11,007 nt of DNA. Source: an uncultured bacterium (GTDB taxonomy: Bacteria > Patescibacteriota > Patescibacteriia > 2-12-FULL-60-25). The stretch is taken from assembly GCA_937968025.1 (NCBI GenBank), contig CALBSL010000217.1, forward strand, positions 1 to 11,007. The letters run 5' to 3'. Both the position numbers and the translations under genes were made by a program. Positions 1-6,057 of this stretch are shown piece by piece. The notes below the pieces were generated by a model, which saw only the letters and a list, made by a program, of their open reading frames with translations, was not told the DNA's origin and ran no database searches. The number at the start of each line of letters is the position of its first letter. The stretch's first letter is position 1.

Positions 1-2
1 CG

Positions 3-443
3 ACCGAGGGCATCAGCAAGGAAGAAGCGAAGAAATTGCTGCACCATCACCGCATCGAAAAGCTGCTGGTGGTGGACAAGAATTACCGCTGCATCGGCCT
101 CATCACGGTGAAAGATATTGAAAAAGCGCTCATCGACGCCTCTCTTGGGATGCAGCCAAACACGGCTGGAACGGTCATCCGTCTCGTCATGCCACCTACG
201 ACGGAAGAAGGTCGAAAGGCGTTGGTGAAAACGCTTCGTTCAAAAACGGAAGATGCGCGCATCGGCGTTCGTAACGTCCGTGAAAAAGTGAAGTCGTTGA
301 TTACCGATGATGAGAAGGCGAAAACCATCTCAGAAGATGACCGCCGCCGTTTCCTCGAACAGTTGGACAAGGCTGTAGCTGAACAGAATGACAAAATCGA
401 AAGCATCGCCAAAGAAAAAGAAGAGGAGATCATGAAGGTCTAA
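3..443 (+). CDS. frr: Chimeric ORF: IMP dehydrogenase CBS segment joined to ribosome recycling factor C-terminus (5' partial)
   Basis: The frame is open from base 3 and ends at TAA 441-443. The first ~40 residues match the second CBS domain of IMP dehydrogenase ([21 protein letters not shown]), which regulates that GMP-synthesis enzyme. After the I-E-K-A the sequence switches to the C-terminal ~100 residues of ribosome recycling factor: [42 protein letters not shown] and the final [13 protein letters not shown] splits post-termination ribosomes together with EF-G. The RRF N-terminal helix and start of domain II are missing, and so are the IMPDH catalytic barrel residues, so the joined product should perform neither job. 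Both recognitions are confident; that the fusion is real is not. The join lies about 112-135, where both families encode I-E-K-A. A terminator follows directly, as expected for the end of frr. Confidence 0.8.
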   Translation, partial: TEGISKEEAKKLLHHHRIEKLLVVDKNYRCIGLITVKDIEKALIDASLGMQPNTAGTVIRLVMPPTTEEGRKALVKTLRSKTEDARIGVRNVREKVKSLITDDEKAKTISEDDRRRFLEQLDKAVAEQNDKIESIAKEKEEEIMKV

Positions 444-446
444 TCG

Positions 447-469
447 AAAAAGCGGGCAACCGCTTTTTT
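447..469 (+). terminator. Rho-independent terminator after frr
   Basis: AAAAAGCGG (447-455), loop GCAA (456-459) and CCGCTTTTTT (460-469) form a perfect stem with a GNRA-type loop and a T-run. It starts 4 bases after the frr stop. The A-run on the left arm means it could also act on the minus strand, though no minus-strand gene is seen here. It separates frr from glyS. Confidence 0.85.
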
Positions 470-519
470 ACGTGGAAGCACTTCCATTTTTTTCTCCGCT
501 ATGGAATAGTGCGAGAACT

Positions 520-1866
520 ATGGAATCGGCCAAAACAATGGAATTGCTCGTCTCGCTCTGCAAGCGGCGAGGCTTTGTGTACCCAGACTCCGAAATCTAC
601 GGAGGATTTGCGAATGCCTGGGACTACGGGCCATATGGTACCGAGCTCAAAAATAATATTCGTGATGCCTGGTGGCAGATGTTTGTGCGTGAGCGTGACG
701 ACATGATGGGGATCGATACGCCTGTGGTTCAAAATCCTAAAGTCTGGGAGGCGTCAGGTCACCTCGCGACGTTTACCGATCCACTCGTTGACTGTAAAAA
801 GTGCAAAAAGCGCTTCCGCGCCGACCACCTCATGGAGGCTTCCGGCAAAGACATTAAGGAGATGCGCTGCCCAGAATGTGGCGGTGAGTTTACCGATGTA
901 CGGAATTTTAACCTGATGCTGAAGACGTTTATCGGGGTGAATGAAGATGCGACATCAGCAGCCTATCTCCGCCCAGAAACGGCCGCCGGGATGTTCACAA
1001 CCTTCAAGAATGTCCGTGACACCATGCGCAAAAAACTGCCTTTCGGGATTGCGCAGGTAGGGAAGGCATTCCGCAACGAGATCACTCCTGGAAACTTCAT
1101 TTTCCGTACGCGTGAATTTGAACAAATGGAAATCGAGTATTTCGTTCCACCAGCAATGGCGGATGAGATGTTCGAGCACTGGCTCGCCCAAATGAAGGTT
1201 TGGGTGCACGACGTGTTGAAATTGCCGGCAGAAAAAGTTGTCTACCATGAAATCCCCGAAGCAGATCGCGCCTTCTACTCCAAGCGCACGATAGATGTTG
1301 AGTTTGCGTACCCATTCGGCACGAAAGAGCTCTACGGCCTTGCGAATCGCACGGATTATGACCTTTCCCGTCACCAGGAGCACTCCGGTGAAGATCTTCG
1401 TTGGCTTGATCCAGAAACGGGAGAGCGCTTCACACCCTATGTGATTGAGCCATCTTGGGGGTTGACGCGTACGGTGCTTGCGGTCTTATCGGCGCATTTT
1501 GATGTTGATGAGGCAGAAGCGGTGAGTGGTGAAACGGAGCCACGCATGGTCTTGCGTTTGCCTCCTCGTCTCGCGCCGGTAAAAGCGGCGGTCTTTCCTC
1601 TCCAGAAGAAAGATGGTCAGCCAGAACTTGCGAAAGAGCTCGCGACCACGTTGCGAAAGCGCGGTTGGATGGTTGAATACGATGAGTCTGGATCTATCGG
1701 TAAGCGCTATCGTCGTCAGGATGAAATTGGTACTCCATGGTGTATCACGGTTGATTTTGACTCCGTCGCTCAACGTACCGTCACCATTCGAGATCGTGAT
1801 TCCATGGAACAGGTCCGTCTTTCTGTCGATGAAGTACCTGCTTGGATCGCTGAACGTCTCGTGTAA
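520..1866 (+). CDS. glyS: Glycyl-tRNA synthetase, single-chain (alpha2) class II type
   Basis: Charges tRNA-Gly with glycine in the cytosol. Numbering from ATG 520 (448 aa): the N-terminal LCKRRGF and EIYGG..DYGPYG are typical of alpha2 GlyRS. Four cysteines (C92, C95, C117, C120) form a zinc-ribbon insertion. RPETAAGMF lies near 151-159. Class II motif 2 is FRNEITP..FRTREFEQME at about 184-204, motif 3 is EPSWGLTRT, and the anticodon-binding domain fills the last ~100 residues. Length is normal for the family. The frame is open back to a GTG at 472, but that adds 16 non-family residues and sits against the frr terminator. ATG 520, or ATG 538 just before ELLVSLCKRRGF, fits better. There is no strong SD. 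A weak -10-like TAGTGC (507-512) would put the transcript start almost on ATG 520. The M16 protease gene follows after 6 bases, suggesting cotranscription. Confidence 0.95.
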   Translation: MESAKTMELLVSLCKRRGFVYPDSEIYGGFANAWDYGPYGTELKNNIRDAWWQMFVRERDDMMGIDTPVVQNPKVWEASGHLATFTDPLVDCKKCKKRFRADHLMEASGKDIKEMRCPECGGEFTDVRNFNLMLKTFIGVNEDATSAAYLRPETAAGMFTTFKNVRDTMRKKLPFGIAQVGKAFRNEITPGNFIFRTREFEQMEIEYFVPPAMADEMFEHWLAQMKVWVHDVLKLPAEKVVYHEIPEADRAFYSKRTIDVEFAYPFGTKELYGLANRTDYDLSRHQEHSGEDLRWLDPETGERFTPYVIEPSWGLTRTVLAVLSAHFDVDEAEAVSGETEPRMVLRLPPRLAPVKAAVFPLQKKDGQPELAKELATTLRKRGWMVEYDESGSIGKRYRRQDEIGTPWCITVDFDSVAQRTVTIRDRDSMEQVRLSVDEVPAWIAERLV

Positions 1867-1872
1867 TCTTCT

Positions 1873-3159
1873 ATGCGTACCATCAAACCTCGATTGCGAA
1901 CGCTCAAGAATGGCGTGCGTGTCGCCTGGGTAGAGAATCCGGCGAGCACCGCCTGCGCTATCAATATCTTTTTTCGTGTTGGATCACGTCACGAAACGCC
2001 TGAAATAATGGGTGTTTCGCACTTTATCGAGCATTTGATGTTTAAGGGGACGAAGAAGCGCAAGACCGCCCAAGATGTGAGTCGTGATTTGGACCGCTTT
2101 GGCGCGGATTATAACGCTTCAACCAGTAAAGACCATACGTCGTACTACATAAAAATCGAAGCCGATCAGGCGTTATTTGCCATCGATGTGTTGCACGACA
2201 TGTTGGCGAATTCGACCTTCAAAAAGGAGGATATCGATCGTGAGCGCGGCGTCATCGTAGAGGAGATCAACATGTATGAAGATAATCCACAGAGTCAGAT
2301 GATGGATCTGTTGGATGAAATGACATTTGGTCCTACACACCCACTTGGTTGGAATATCGCTGGAACGCGTGAGATTATTCGCACCGTTCCTCGTGATACG
2401 TTGCTTGATTATCGTTCGCGCTTCTACAACCCAGAGCACATGTGTGTGGCGATCGCTGGACGCATCCCGAAAGGCGCTTGGGCGTTGCTCGAATCGACGT
2501 TTGGCAGCTGGAAAACGGTGAAAAAACCAGTATCACCGAAACAGACGGAGGCGTTCTCGCCAACGACGGTGAAGGGGGTCCGTTTATCCTTTCAACAGAA
2601 AAAAATCGAACAGGTACAGCTCGGAATGTCGTTCCTGACGTATCCTATTCTCGATCCTCGTCATGATGCAGCGCGGCTTTTGGCGGTGATTCTAGGAGGT
2701 ACAATGTCCTCGCGCTTGTTCACCGAGGTTCGTGAGAAGCGTGGGCTTTGCTACCACATTTCCGCCAGCCGTTCGAGCTTTGAAGACATTGGCACGTTCC
2801 GTATTGTTGCCGGACTTGAGAAAACTCGTTTGCAAGAGGCGGTCGAAGTTATTTGGAAAGAGTTGGACAGCGTTGCGAAGAAAGGGGTATCCGCTCAAGA
2901 GTTGACGCGTGCCAAGGATTTCCATCGCGGAAAGTTCTACCTCGAATTTGAAGATCCGTTCGTGCAAGCTGATTGGTACGGCGATCAGCTCCGGTATCGT
3001 GAAGATTGGGTGAGTCCGGAAGAGCGTATGAAGCGTATCCAGGCGGTCACGCCCAAGCAGATTCAGGCGGTCGCAAAGGAGATCTTCGATCGTAAGAATT
3101 ACGCGGTGTCGGTTGTGGGGCCATTTGCCTCGGCGAAGGACATTGAGAAGTGGTTTTAA
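1873..3159 (+). CDS. M16 family zinc metalloprotease (pitrilysin/processing-peptidase-like)
   Basis: A 428-residue M16B-type peptidase. The inverted zinc motif HFIEH is at residues 50-54 (H50, E53, H54), and the distal zinc ligand glutamate is in VEEINMYEDNP (E130/E131), at the spacing typical of HxxEH-x76-E. The C-terminal M16 domain shows ILGGTMSSRLFTEVREKRGLCY, the conserved element of the second domain. Length matches short bacterial M16 proteins that work as paired homo- or heterodimers. No signal peptide is seen, so it is likely cytosolic and degrades peptides. The ATG lies 6 bases past the glyS stop with no SD, so translation probably depends on coupling or leader-independent initiation. 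A terminator follows 6 bases after the stop, closing the glyS operon. Confidence 0.93.
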   Translation: MRTIKPRLRTLKNGVRVAWVENPASTACAINIFFRVGSRHETPEIMGVSHFIEHLMFKGTKKRKTAQDVSRDLDRFGADYNASTSKDHTSYYIKIEADQALFAIDVLHDMLANSTFKKEDIDRERGVIVEEINMYEDNPQSQMMDLLDEMTFGPTHPLGWNIAGTREIIRTVPRDTLLDYRSRFYNPEHMCVAIAGRIPKGAWALLESTFGSWKTVKKPVSPKQTEAFSPTTVKGVRLSFQQKKIEQVQLGMSFLTYPILDPRHDAARLLAVILGGTMSSRLFTEVREKRGLCYHISASRSSFEDIGTFRIVAGLEKTRLQEAVEVIWKELDSVAKKGVSAQELTRAKDFHRGKFYLEFEDPFVQADWYGDQLRYREDWVSPEERMKRIQAVTPKQIQAVAKEIFDRKNYAVSVVGPFASAKDIEKWF

Positions 3160-3164
3160 GAATT

Positions 3165-3192
3165 GGGCTGCTCTGGCGGCCCGTTTTCTTTT
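3165..3192 (+). terminator. Rho-independent terminator after the M16 protease gene
   Basis: GGGCTGC (3165-3171) pairs with GCGGCCC (3176-3182), with one T-G wobble and loop TCTG. GTTTTCTTTT follows. It ends the glyS-M16 transcript. Confidence 0.85.
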
Positions 3193-3207
3193 CAGAAAAA
3201 CCCCCAG

Positions 3208-3250
3208 TTTCAGGCACTTTTTCGTTATCCCATTGCCAAGTGGCCTGAAA
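3208..3250. promoter_or_regulatory. Operator-like inverted repeat upstream of tpiA
   Basis: TTTCAGGCACTT (3208-3219) is the reverse complement of AAGTGGCCTGAAA (3238-3250) except for one extra base in the right arm. The arms are 18 bases apart. The right arm overlaps the last base of the proposed tpiA -35 and most of its spacer, so a bound dimeric regulator would block polymerase. As RNA it could form a long hairpin, but no T-run follows, so a terminator role is unlikely. Confidence 0.5.
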
Positions 3251-3261
3251 TAAGGTAGGAA
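3233..3261 (+). promoter_or_regulatory. Candidate sigma-70-type promoter for tpiA
   Basis: TTGCCA (3233-3238), 17-bp spacer, TAGGAA (3256-3261). The predicted start is near 3268, only ~8 bases before the tpiA ATG. The transcript would then have a very short leader that excludes most of the G-rich SD-like run at 3263-3268. Either the leader is that short or the true -10 lies a little upstream. It follows the same TTGnnn-17-TAGnnn pattern as four other promoters here. Confidence 0.5.
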
Positions 3262-3275
3262 AGGGGGGAATTTCT

Positions 3276-4043
3276 ATGCGAAAACTGATTATTGCAAACT
3301 GGAAAATGATGTACGGTCCGGTGAAAGCCGGGGCCTGGATTCGCGCCTTTCGCCGCGAACGTTTGCCGAAAGATGTAGACATCGCTGTCGTCGTTCCGCA
3401 TGTATCGCTCCCTGCGGCGAAAGCTTCCCTCGGACGGGCCTCAGTGCCTGTTCTTGGGGCCCAGAACGTGTCGTGGATGGAAGATGGCGCCATGACCGGT
3501 GAAACGTCAACATCGATGCTCACAGAGGTCGGTGCTTCGTTGTGTCTTGTGGGACACAGTGAACGTCGTATGCATCTTGGTGAAACAGATGAAATGATCG
3601 CCAAGAAAGTTGTCGCGCTCCAAAAAGCCGGCATTCAGCCGATCGTCTGTGTAGGTGAAACAGATGCGCAGCGCAAAAAAGGGAAGGCAGAAGCCGCAAA
3701 AGTCGTTCGTGCTCAGGTGCAGTCCGTGATTGCGGCCGCTTCGTGGGATGAAAAGGGCCATGTGCCGATGTTCGCCTACGAGCCTGTGTGGGCCATCGGT
3801 TCCGGGAAGCCTTGCCCTCCACAGGACGCGAAAGACATGCACGAGCTGATCCGTGAAACCCTCGCCAAAAAACTTGGTTCTGATCTCGCCGACCGCGTGC
3901 AAATCGTGTATGGTGGGTCTGTTGATCCTCGCAACGTCGCCGACTACCTCTCGACGACCTCGATTGATGGTGTCCTCGTTGGGAGTTCCTCGCTTGATCC
4001 TCGTGTCTTCGGCATGCTCTGCCGTGCCGCATCGACCGCGTAG
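3276..4043 (+). CDS. tpiA: Triosephosphate isomerase
   Basis: Interconverts dihydroxyacetone phosphate and glyceraldehyde 3-phosphate in cytosolic glycolysis. At 255 aa it has full family length and all catalytic residues: N8 and K10 in ANWKM, H94 in VGHSERR, and E169 in the signature FAYEPVWAIGSG. Phosphate-binding loops are YGGSVDP (212-218) and GVLVGSSSLD (232-241). The usual NWKMN is NWKMM here, a change at a non-catalytic position. The ATG at 3276 is preceded by GGGGGG (3263-3268) at 7-base spacing, and the protein starts at the expected MRKLIIANWK. It has its own upstream promoter and inverted repeat. The TPR gene begins 11 bases after its stop and probably shares its transcript. Confidence 0.97.
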   Translation: MRKLIIANWKMMYGPVKAGAWIRAFRRERLPKDVDIAVVVPHVSLPAAKASLGRASVPVLGAQNVSWMEDGAMTGETSTSMLTEVGASLCLVGHSERRMHLGETDEMIAKKVVALQKAGIQPIVCVGETDAQRKKGKAEAAKVVRAQVQSVIAAASWDEKGHVPMFAYEPVWAIGSGKPCPPQDAKDMHELIRETLAKKLGSDLADRVQIVYGGSVDPRNVADYLSTTSIDGVLVGSSSLDPRVFGMLCRAASTA

Positions 4044-4054
4044 GACCTTCATTC

Positions 4055-5038
4055 ATGACCGCTCCTCTCATTTTTCTCGCTCTTGGACTCGGCTGTCTGG
4101 CTTGGGCGATCTTCTTGTTGTCTCGTCGTTGGACGGATATTCGCTTGCTTGATCCGCTCACCATCAAAGAAGAACGCCATCGTTTGAAGCGAGAAGAGAT
4201 GATTCGCAAGCGGTTTGAGCGTATGCGGTCCGAACGGTCTCAGCCGATGCGTCGCTTCGGGCGATCGATCGCTCGTTCGTTTGATTCGCTGTACGAAGGG
4301 TTGGTTCAGCGCCTCAAAGCCATGGAAGATTCGTATGGAAGCGGGACACGTAGCCCGTTTTCTTCCGTTGCCCCAACAACGCAAGAGCGAATCAAGGTGG
4401 TTTTACTTGAAGCTCGCTCGTTTGTTCGTGATATTAAATGGTCTGAAGCCGAGAAGCGGTATCTTGAGGTGCTCGCACTCGATCCACACAACGTGGAAGC
4501 ATACAAGGGGCTCGGTACCATCTATTTGAAACAGAAAATCTATCAACAGGCGCGAGACACCTTCATGTTTATCGTGAAGATGAAAAAAGCGGATGACGCC
4601 ACGTACGCCGCGCTCGCGGAAATTGAAGAGGCTGCCGGAAATCATCATGAAGCGGAGCTCTATCGAATGCAGGCGGTGGAGCTTGGTGGAAAGCAGGCTT
4701 GTCGACATGCGGAGCTCGCCGCGTTTTATCTCTCGACAAAAGATCTATTGAAAGCGTGGGCACCGGTAAAGCGTGCGACGGAACTCGAGCCTAATAGCGC
4801 AAAATACGCCGAGCAGGCGCTCGACGTGGCGGTTCAGCTGGGGGACGCGAATGAGGCGCGAAATCGCTATCAACGGTTTCGTTTGCTTTCGGATGACCGA
4901 TCTCGTTTTCAGTATTGGCGTGAAAAGGTTGAAGTGCTAGAAACGGCCGCTCGAGAGCGAGCGGTCCCCGTTGTTCCAGCGATTTCCGCTGAAGATGGAA
5001 CCGTAAAAAAACGACGAACAAAGAAGACATCCACCTGA
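4055..5038 (+). CDS. Membrane-anchored tetratricopeptide repeat protein
   Basis: A 327-residue protein with an N-terminal membrane segment (about 4-23, LIFLALGLGCLAWAIFLL) followed by RR and a long, highly charged basic segment (about 38-90) likely to be coiled or helical. Five consecutive 34-residue TPR-like units follow, from about 113 to 281; the W/Y-A-x-x-x-Y pattern and the LALDPHN and ELEPNS turns mark the unit ends. The C-terminal tail is lysine/arginine rich (KKRRTKK). The layout suggests a single-pass anchor with cytoplasmic repeats that scaffold partner proteins; the partner is unknown. The start is chosen because ATG 4055 has AGGA overlapping the tpiA TAG stop, ~10 bases upstream. 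No terminator follows before the tRNA-Thr promoter, so read-through into the tRNA is possible. Confidence 0.85.
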   Translation: MTAPLIFLALGLGCLAWAIFLLSRRWTDIRLLDPLTIKEERHRLKREEMIRKRFERMRSERSQPMRRFGRSIARSFDSLYEGLVQRLKAMEDSYGSGTRSPFSSVAPTTQERIKVVLLEARSFVRDIKWSEAEKRYLEVLALDPHNVEAYKGLGTIYLKQKIYQQARDTFMFIVKMKKADDATYAALAEIEEAAGNHHEAELYRMQAVELGGKQACRHAELAAFYLSTKDLLKAWAPVKRATELEPNSAKYAEQALDVAVQLGDANEARNRYQRFRLLSDDRSRFQYWREKVEVLETAARERAVPVVPAISAEDGTVKKRRTKKTST

Positions 5039-5039
5039 G

Positions 5040-5068
5040 TTGACGTTCGAGGGGGGAGTTGATAGGCT
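5040..5068 (+). promoter_or_regulatory. Promoter of tRNA-Thr
   Basis: TTGACG (5040-5045), exactly 17 bp, TAGGCT (5063-5068). The predicted start is near 5075, giving a ~12-base leader to the tRNA 5' end. The -35 begins 2 bases after the TPR gene stop. Confidence 0.75.
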
Positions 5069-5086
5069 TTGGCGGCGGAAAACATC

Positions 5087-5162
5087 GCCGTTGTAGCTCA
5101 GTTGGTAGAGCACATCCATGGTAAGGATGAGGTCACCGGTTCAATCCCGGTCAACGGCTCCA
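5087..5162 (+). tRNA. tRNA-Thr (anticodon GGT)
   Basis: A full cloverleaf can be drawn. Acceptor GCCGTTG (5087-5093) pairs with CAACGGC (5152-5158). The D arm is GCTC/GAGC. Anticodon stem CATCC/GGATG encloses loop ATGGTAA, giving anticodon GGT at 5120-5122. The T arm is ACCGG/CCGGT with loop TTCAATC. The discriminator is T, and CCA is encoded at 5160-5162. It decodes ACC and ACU. Confidence 0.96.
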
Positions 5163-5168
5163 TCGTAC

Positions 5169-5189
5169 ACGCCCTCAACGGGGCGTTTT
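5169..5189 (+). terminator. Terminator of tRNA-Thr
   Basis: ACGCCC (5169-5174), loop TCAACG, GGGCGT (5181-5186), then further T residues to 5189. It lies 6 bases after the tRNA. The T-run is short, so strength is moderate. Confidence 0.7.
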
Positions 5190-5198
5190 GCGTACAAG

Positions 5199-5220
5199 AA
5201 AAATCTCGCCGGTGGGCGAG
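5199..5220 (-). terminator. Terminator of the minus-strand orphan gene
   Basis: Read on the minus strand: CTCGCC, loop CACC, GGCGAG, then ATTTTT. It sits 8 bases past the stop of the 181-residue gene. Together with the plus-strand tRNA-Thr terminator it closes a convergent intergenic region. Confidence 0.75.
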
Positions 5221-5228
5221 GGGAGAGC

Positions 5229-5774
5229 TCAGGCGCGCATGTGGAGCGCGGGACGCTGCCGTCTGATCCAGGCGACGAAGACGCCGCAGGTCATCAGGAA
5301 GGCCAAGGACGGCATGGCCTTGCCGGTGAGGTAGGCTTGCAGGTCCGCGAGGTGCTCTGCGAAGAGCTCCTGCAGCGCATTCGGATCATCCCGCACGATG
5401 TGCCGATGGATGACGAGAGCGAGCTGCTGCTCGAAGCTGGGGAAGGTGTCGCTCCCGGCGGACGGGTGGTCGTCGCTGATCTTGGAGAACGGGTTGTCCG
5501 TCGTCCGGCTTGCCACCGCCACGAGCCCGGCCGTGAACATGATGTTCAGGAGCCTCTGCTCGGTCTCGCGCGTCAGGCGAAGGACGCCCTTCTTGGTCGG
5601 GTCTCGGTAGATGAGGTGGTGGGCGCACGCCTGCTCGACGGCCTCCATGACCCGCTTCGGATCTTCGAGGTCGTAGCGCACCTTCTCGTCGGTGTTCTGC
5701 GGATCTCGGTTGTTCGGGAACAGTGCCCGAAGGCGGGTGACGAACGGATTGGTGTCAGAAGCCTGGGTTTGCAT
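5229..5774 (-). CDS. Hypothetical protein, GC-rich orphan with C-terminal membrane segment
   Basis: I do not recognise this 181-residue protein. The start at 5774 (MQTQASDTNPF) has AAGGA about 7 bases upstream. An ATG in frame at 5837 is excluded because it would lie inside this gene's own promoter. The body is charged and mostly helical in appearance (LEDPKRVMEAVEQACAH, RLTRETEQRLLN), with no catalytic motif that I can name. The last ~25 residues hold one hydrophobic stretch (SLAFLMTCGVFVAWI) followed by RRQR, so it may be a tail-anchored membrane protein with its bulk in the cytoplasm. Its codons end in G or C far more often than those of glyS, tpiA or the TPR gene, which suggests a different origin. 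Yet its promoter and terminator match the local style. It lies between two tRNA genes that point towards each other. Confidence 0.75.
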   Translation of the reverse strand: MQTQASDTNPFVTRLRALFPNNRDPQNTDEKVRYDLEDPKRVMEAVEQACAHHLIYRDPTKKGVLRLTRETEQRLLNIMFTAGLVAVASRTTDNPFSKISDDHPSAGSDTFPSFEQQLALVIHRHIVRDDPNALQELFAEHLADLQAYLTGKAMPSLAFLMTCGVFVAWIRRQRPALHMRA

Positions 5775-5808
5775 CGGGTGTCCTTCTCGCTCGGAAGTGA
5801 GCCGTAAA

Positions 5809-5837
5809 AAGCTATCACGAATAAGAGCCATCGTCAA
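5809..5837 (-). promoter_or_regulatory. Promoter of the GC-rich orphan gene
   Basis: On the minus strand: TTGACG (5837-5832), 17-bp spacer, TAGCTT (5814-5809). The predicted start near 5802 gives a ~28-base leader carrying the AAGGA site before ATG 5774. Confidence 0.72.
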
Positions 5838-5842
5838 GCCTT

Positions 5843-5885
5843 CACCACGAAAAAACCCTCAAAGATTGAGGGTTTTTTCGTGGTG
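5843..5885 (-). terminator. 20-bp perfect inverted repeat, terminator of tRNA-Tyr
   Basis: The arms at 5843-5862 and 5866-5885 are perfect reverse complements separated by AGA. The core is CCCTCAA/TTGAGGG flanked by six A and six T, so it works as a terminator in either direction. On the minus strand it begins inside the tRNA-Tyr 3' end: the 5' arm of the hairpin contains the encoded ACCA plus the base before it. Confidence 0.85.
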
Positions 5886-5967
5886 GGTGGAGAAGGATTC
5901 GAACCTTCGAAGGCGCAGGGCCAACAGATTTACAGTCTGTCCCGTTTGACCGCTTCGGTATCCACCC
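5881..5967 (-). tRNA. tRNA-Tyr (anticodon GTA)
   Basis: A minus-strand class II tRNA of 87 nt. Acceptor GGGTGGA (from 5967) pairs with TCCACCC (to 5885). The D stem is CCG/CGG. The anticodon loop is CTGTAAA, flanked by ACAGA/TCTGT, giving GTA. The long variable arm is typical of bacterial tRNA-Tyr. The T arm is GAAGG/CCTTC with loop TTCGAAT. Discriminator A and encoded CCA occupy 5884-5881. Confidence 0.95.
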
Positions 5968-5982
5968 ATGAGTTGTGGCCAC

Positions 5983-6011
5983 AGCCTACTCGGCGAGCAG
6001 AGGTTTGGCAA
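5983..6011 (-). promoter_or_regulatory. Promoter of tRNA-Tyr
   Basis: On the minus strand: TTGCCA (6011-6006), exactly 17 bp, TAGGCT (5988-5983). The predicted start near 5976 leaves a ~9-base leader before the tRNA. The -10 is identical to that of tRNA-Thr. Confidence 0.75.
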
Positions 6012-6042
6012 GGCCGGCACTCAAGGACTCTGGTGGGGCATT

Positions 6043-6051
6043 TGGTATACT
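6043..6051 (+). promoter_or_regulatory. Candidate extended -10 promoter of the DUF6498-like gene
   Basis: TGG followed by TATACT (6046-6051) has the extended -10 form TGnTATnnT. No good -35 is seen at 17 bp. The predicted start falls at 6057-6059, on the ATG at 6058, so the transcript would be leaderless. Confidence 0.45.
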
Positions 6052-6057
6052 GGGGAT

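Noticed and set aside
2223..2246. AAGGAGGATATCG inside the M16 gene as an internal ribosome site
   Set aside because: It encodes KKEDID in a continuous conserved protein, and no plausible separate ORF follows.
2694..2706. Strong SD (AGGAGGT) followed by an in-frame ATG inside the M16 gene, suggesting an internal start
   Set aside because: The bases encode the conserved LGGTMSSRLF element of M16 proteins, so the SD look-alike is explained by protein constraint. The spacing of 3 bases is also short.
3047..4209. Minus-strand frames of 195, 181 and 229 codons opposite tpiA
   Set aside because: They are antisense to tpiA, whose catalytic residues are all intact; no promoter or SD supports them.
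5118..5807. 229-codon plus-strand frame over tRNA-Thr and the orphan gene
   Set aside because: It starts inside the tRNA and runs antisense to the minus-strand gene, which has its own promoter, SD and terminator. It is a GC shadow.
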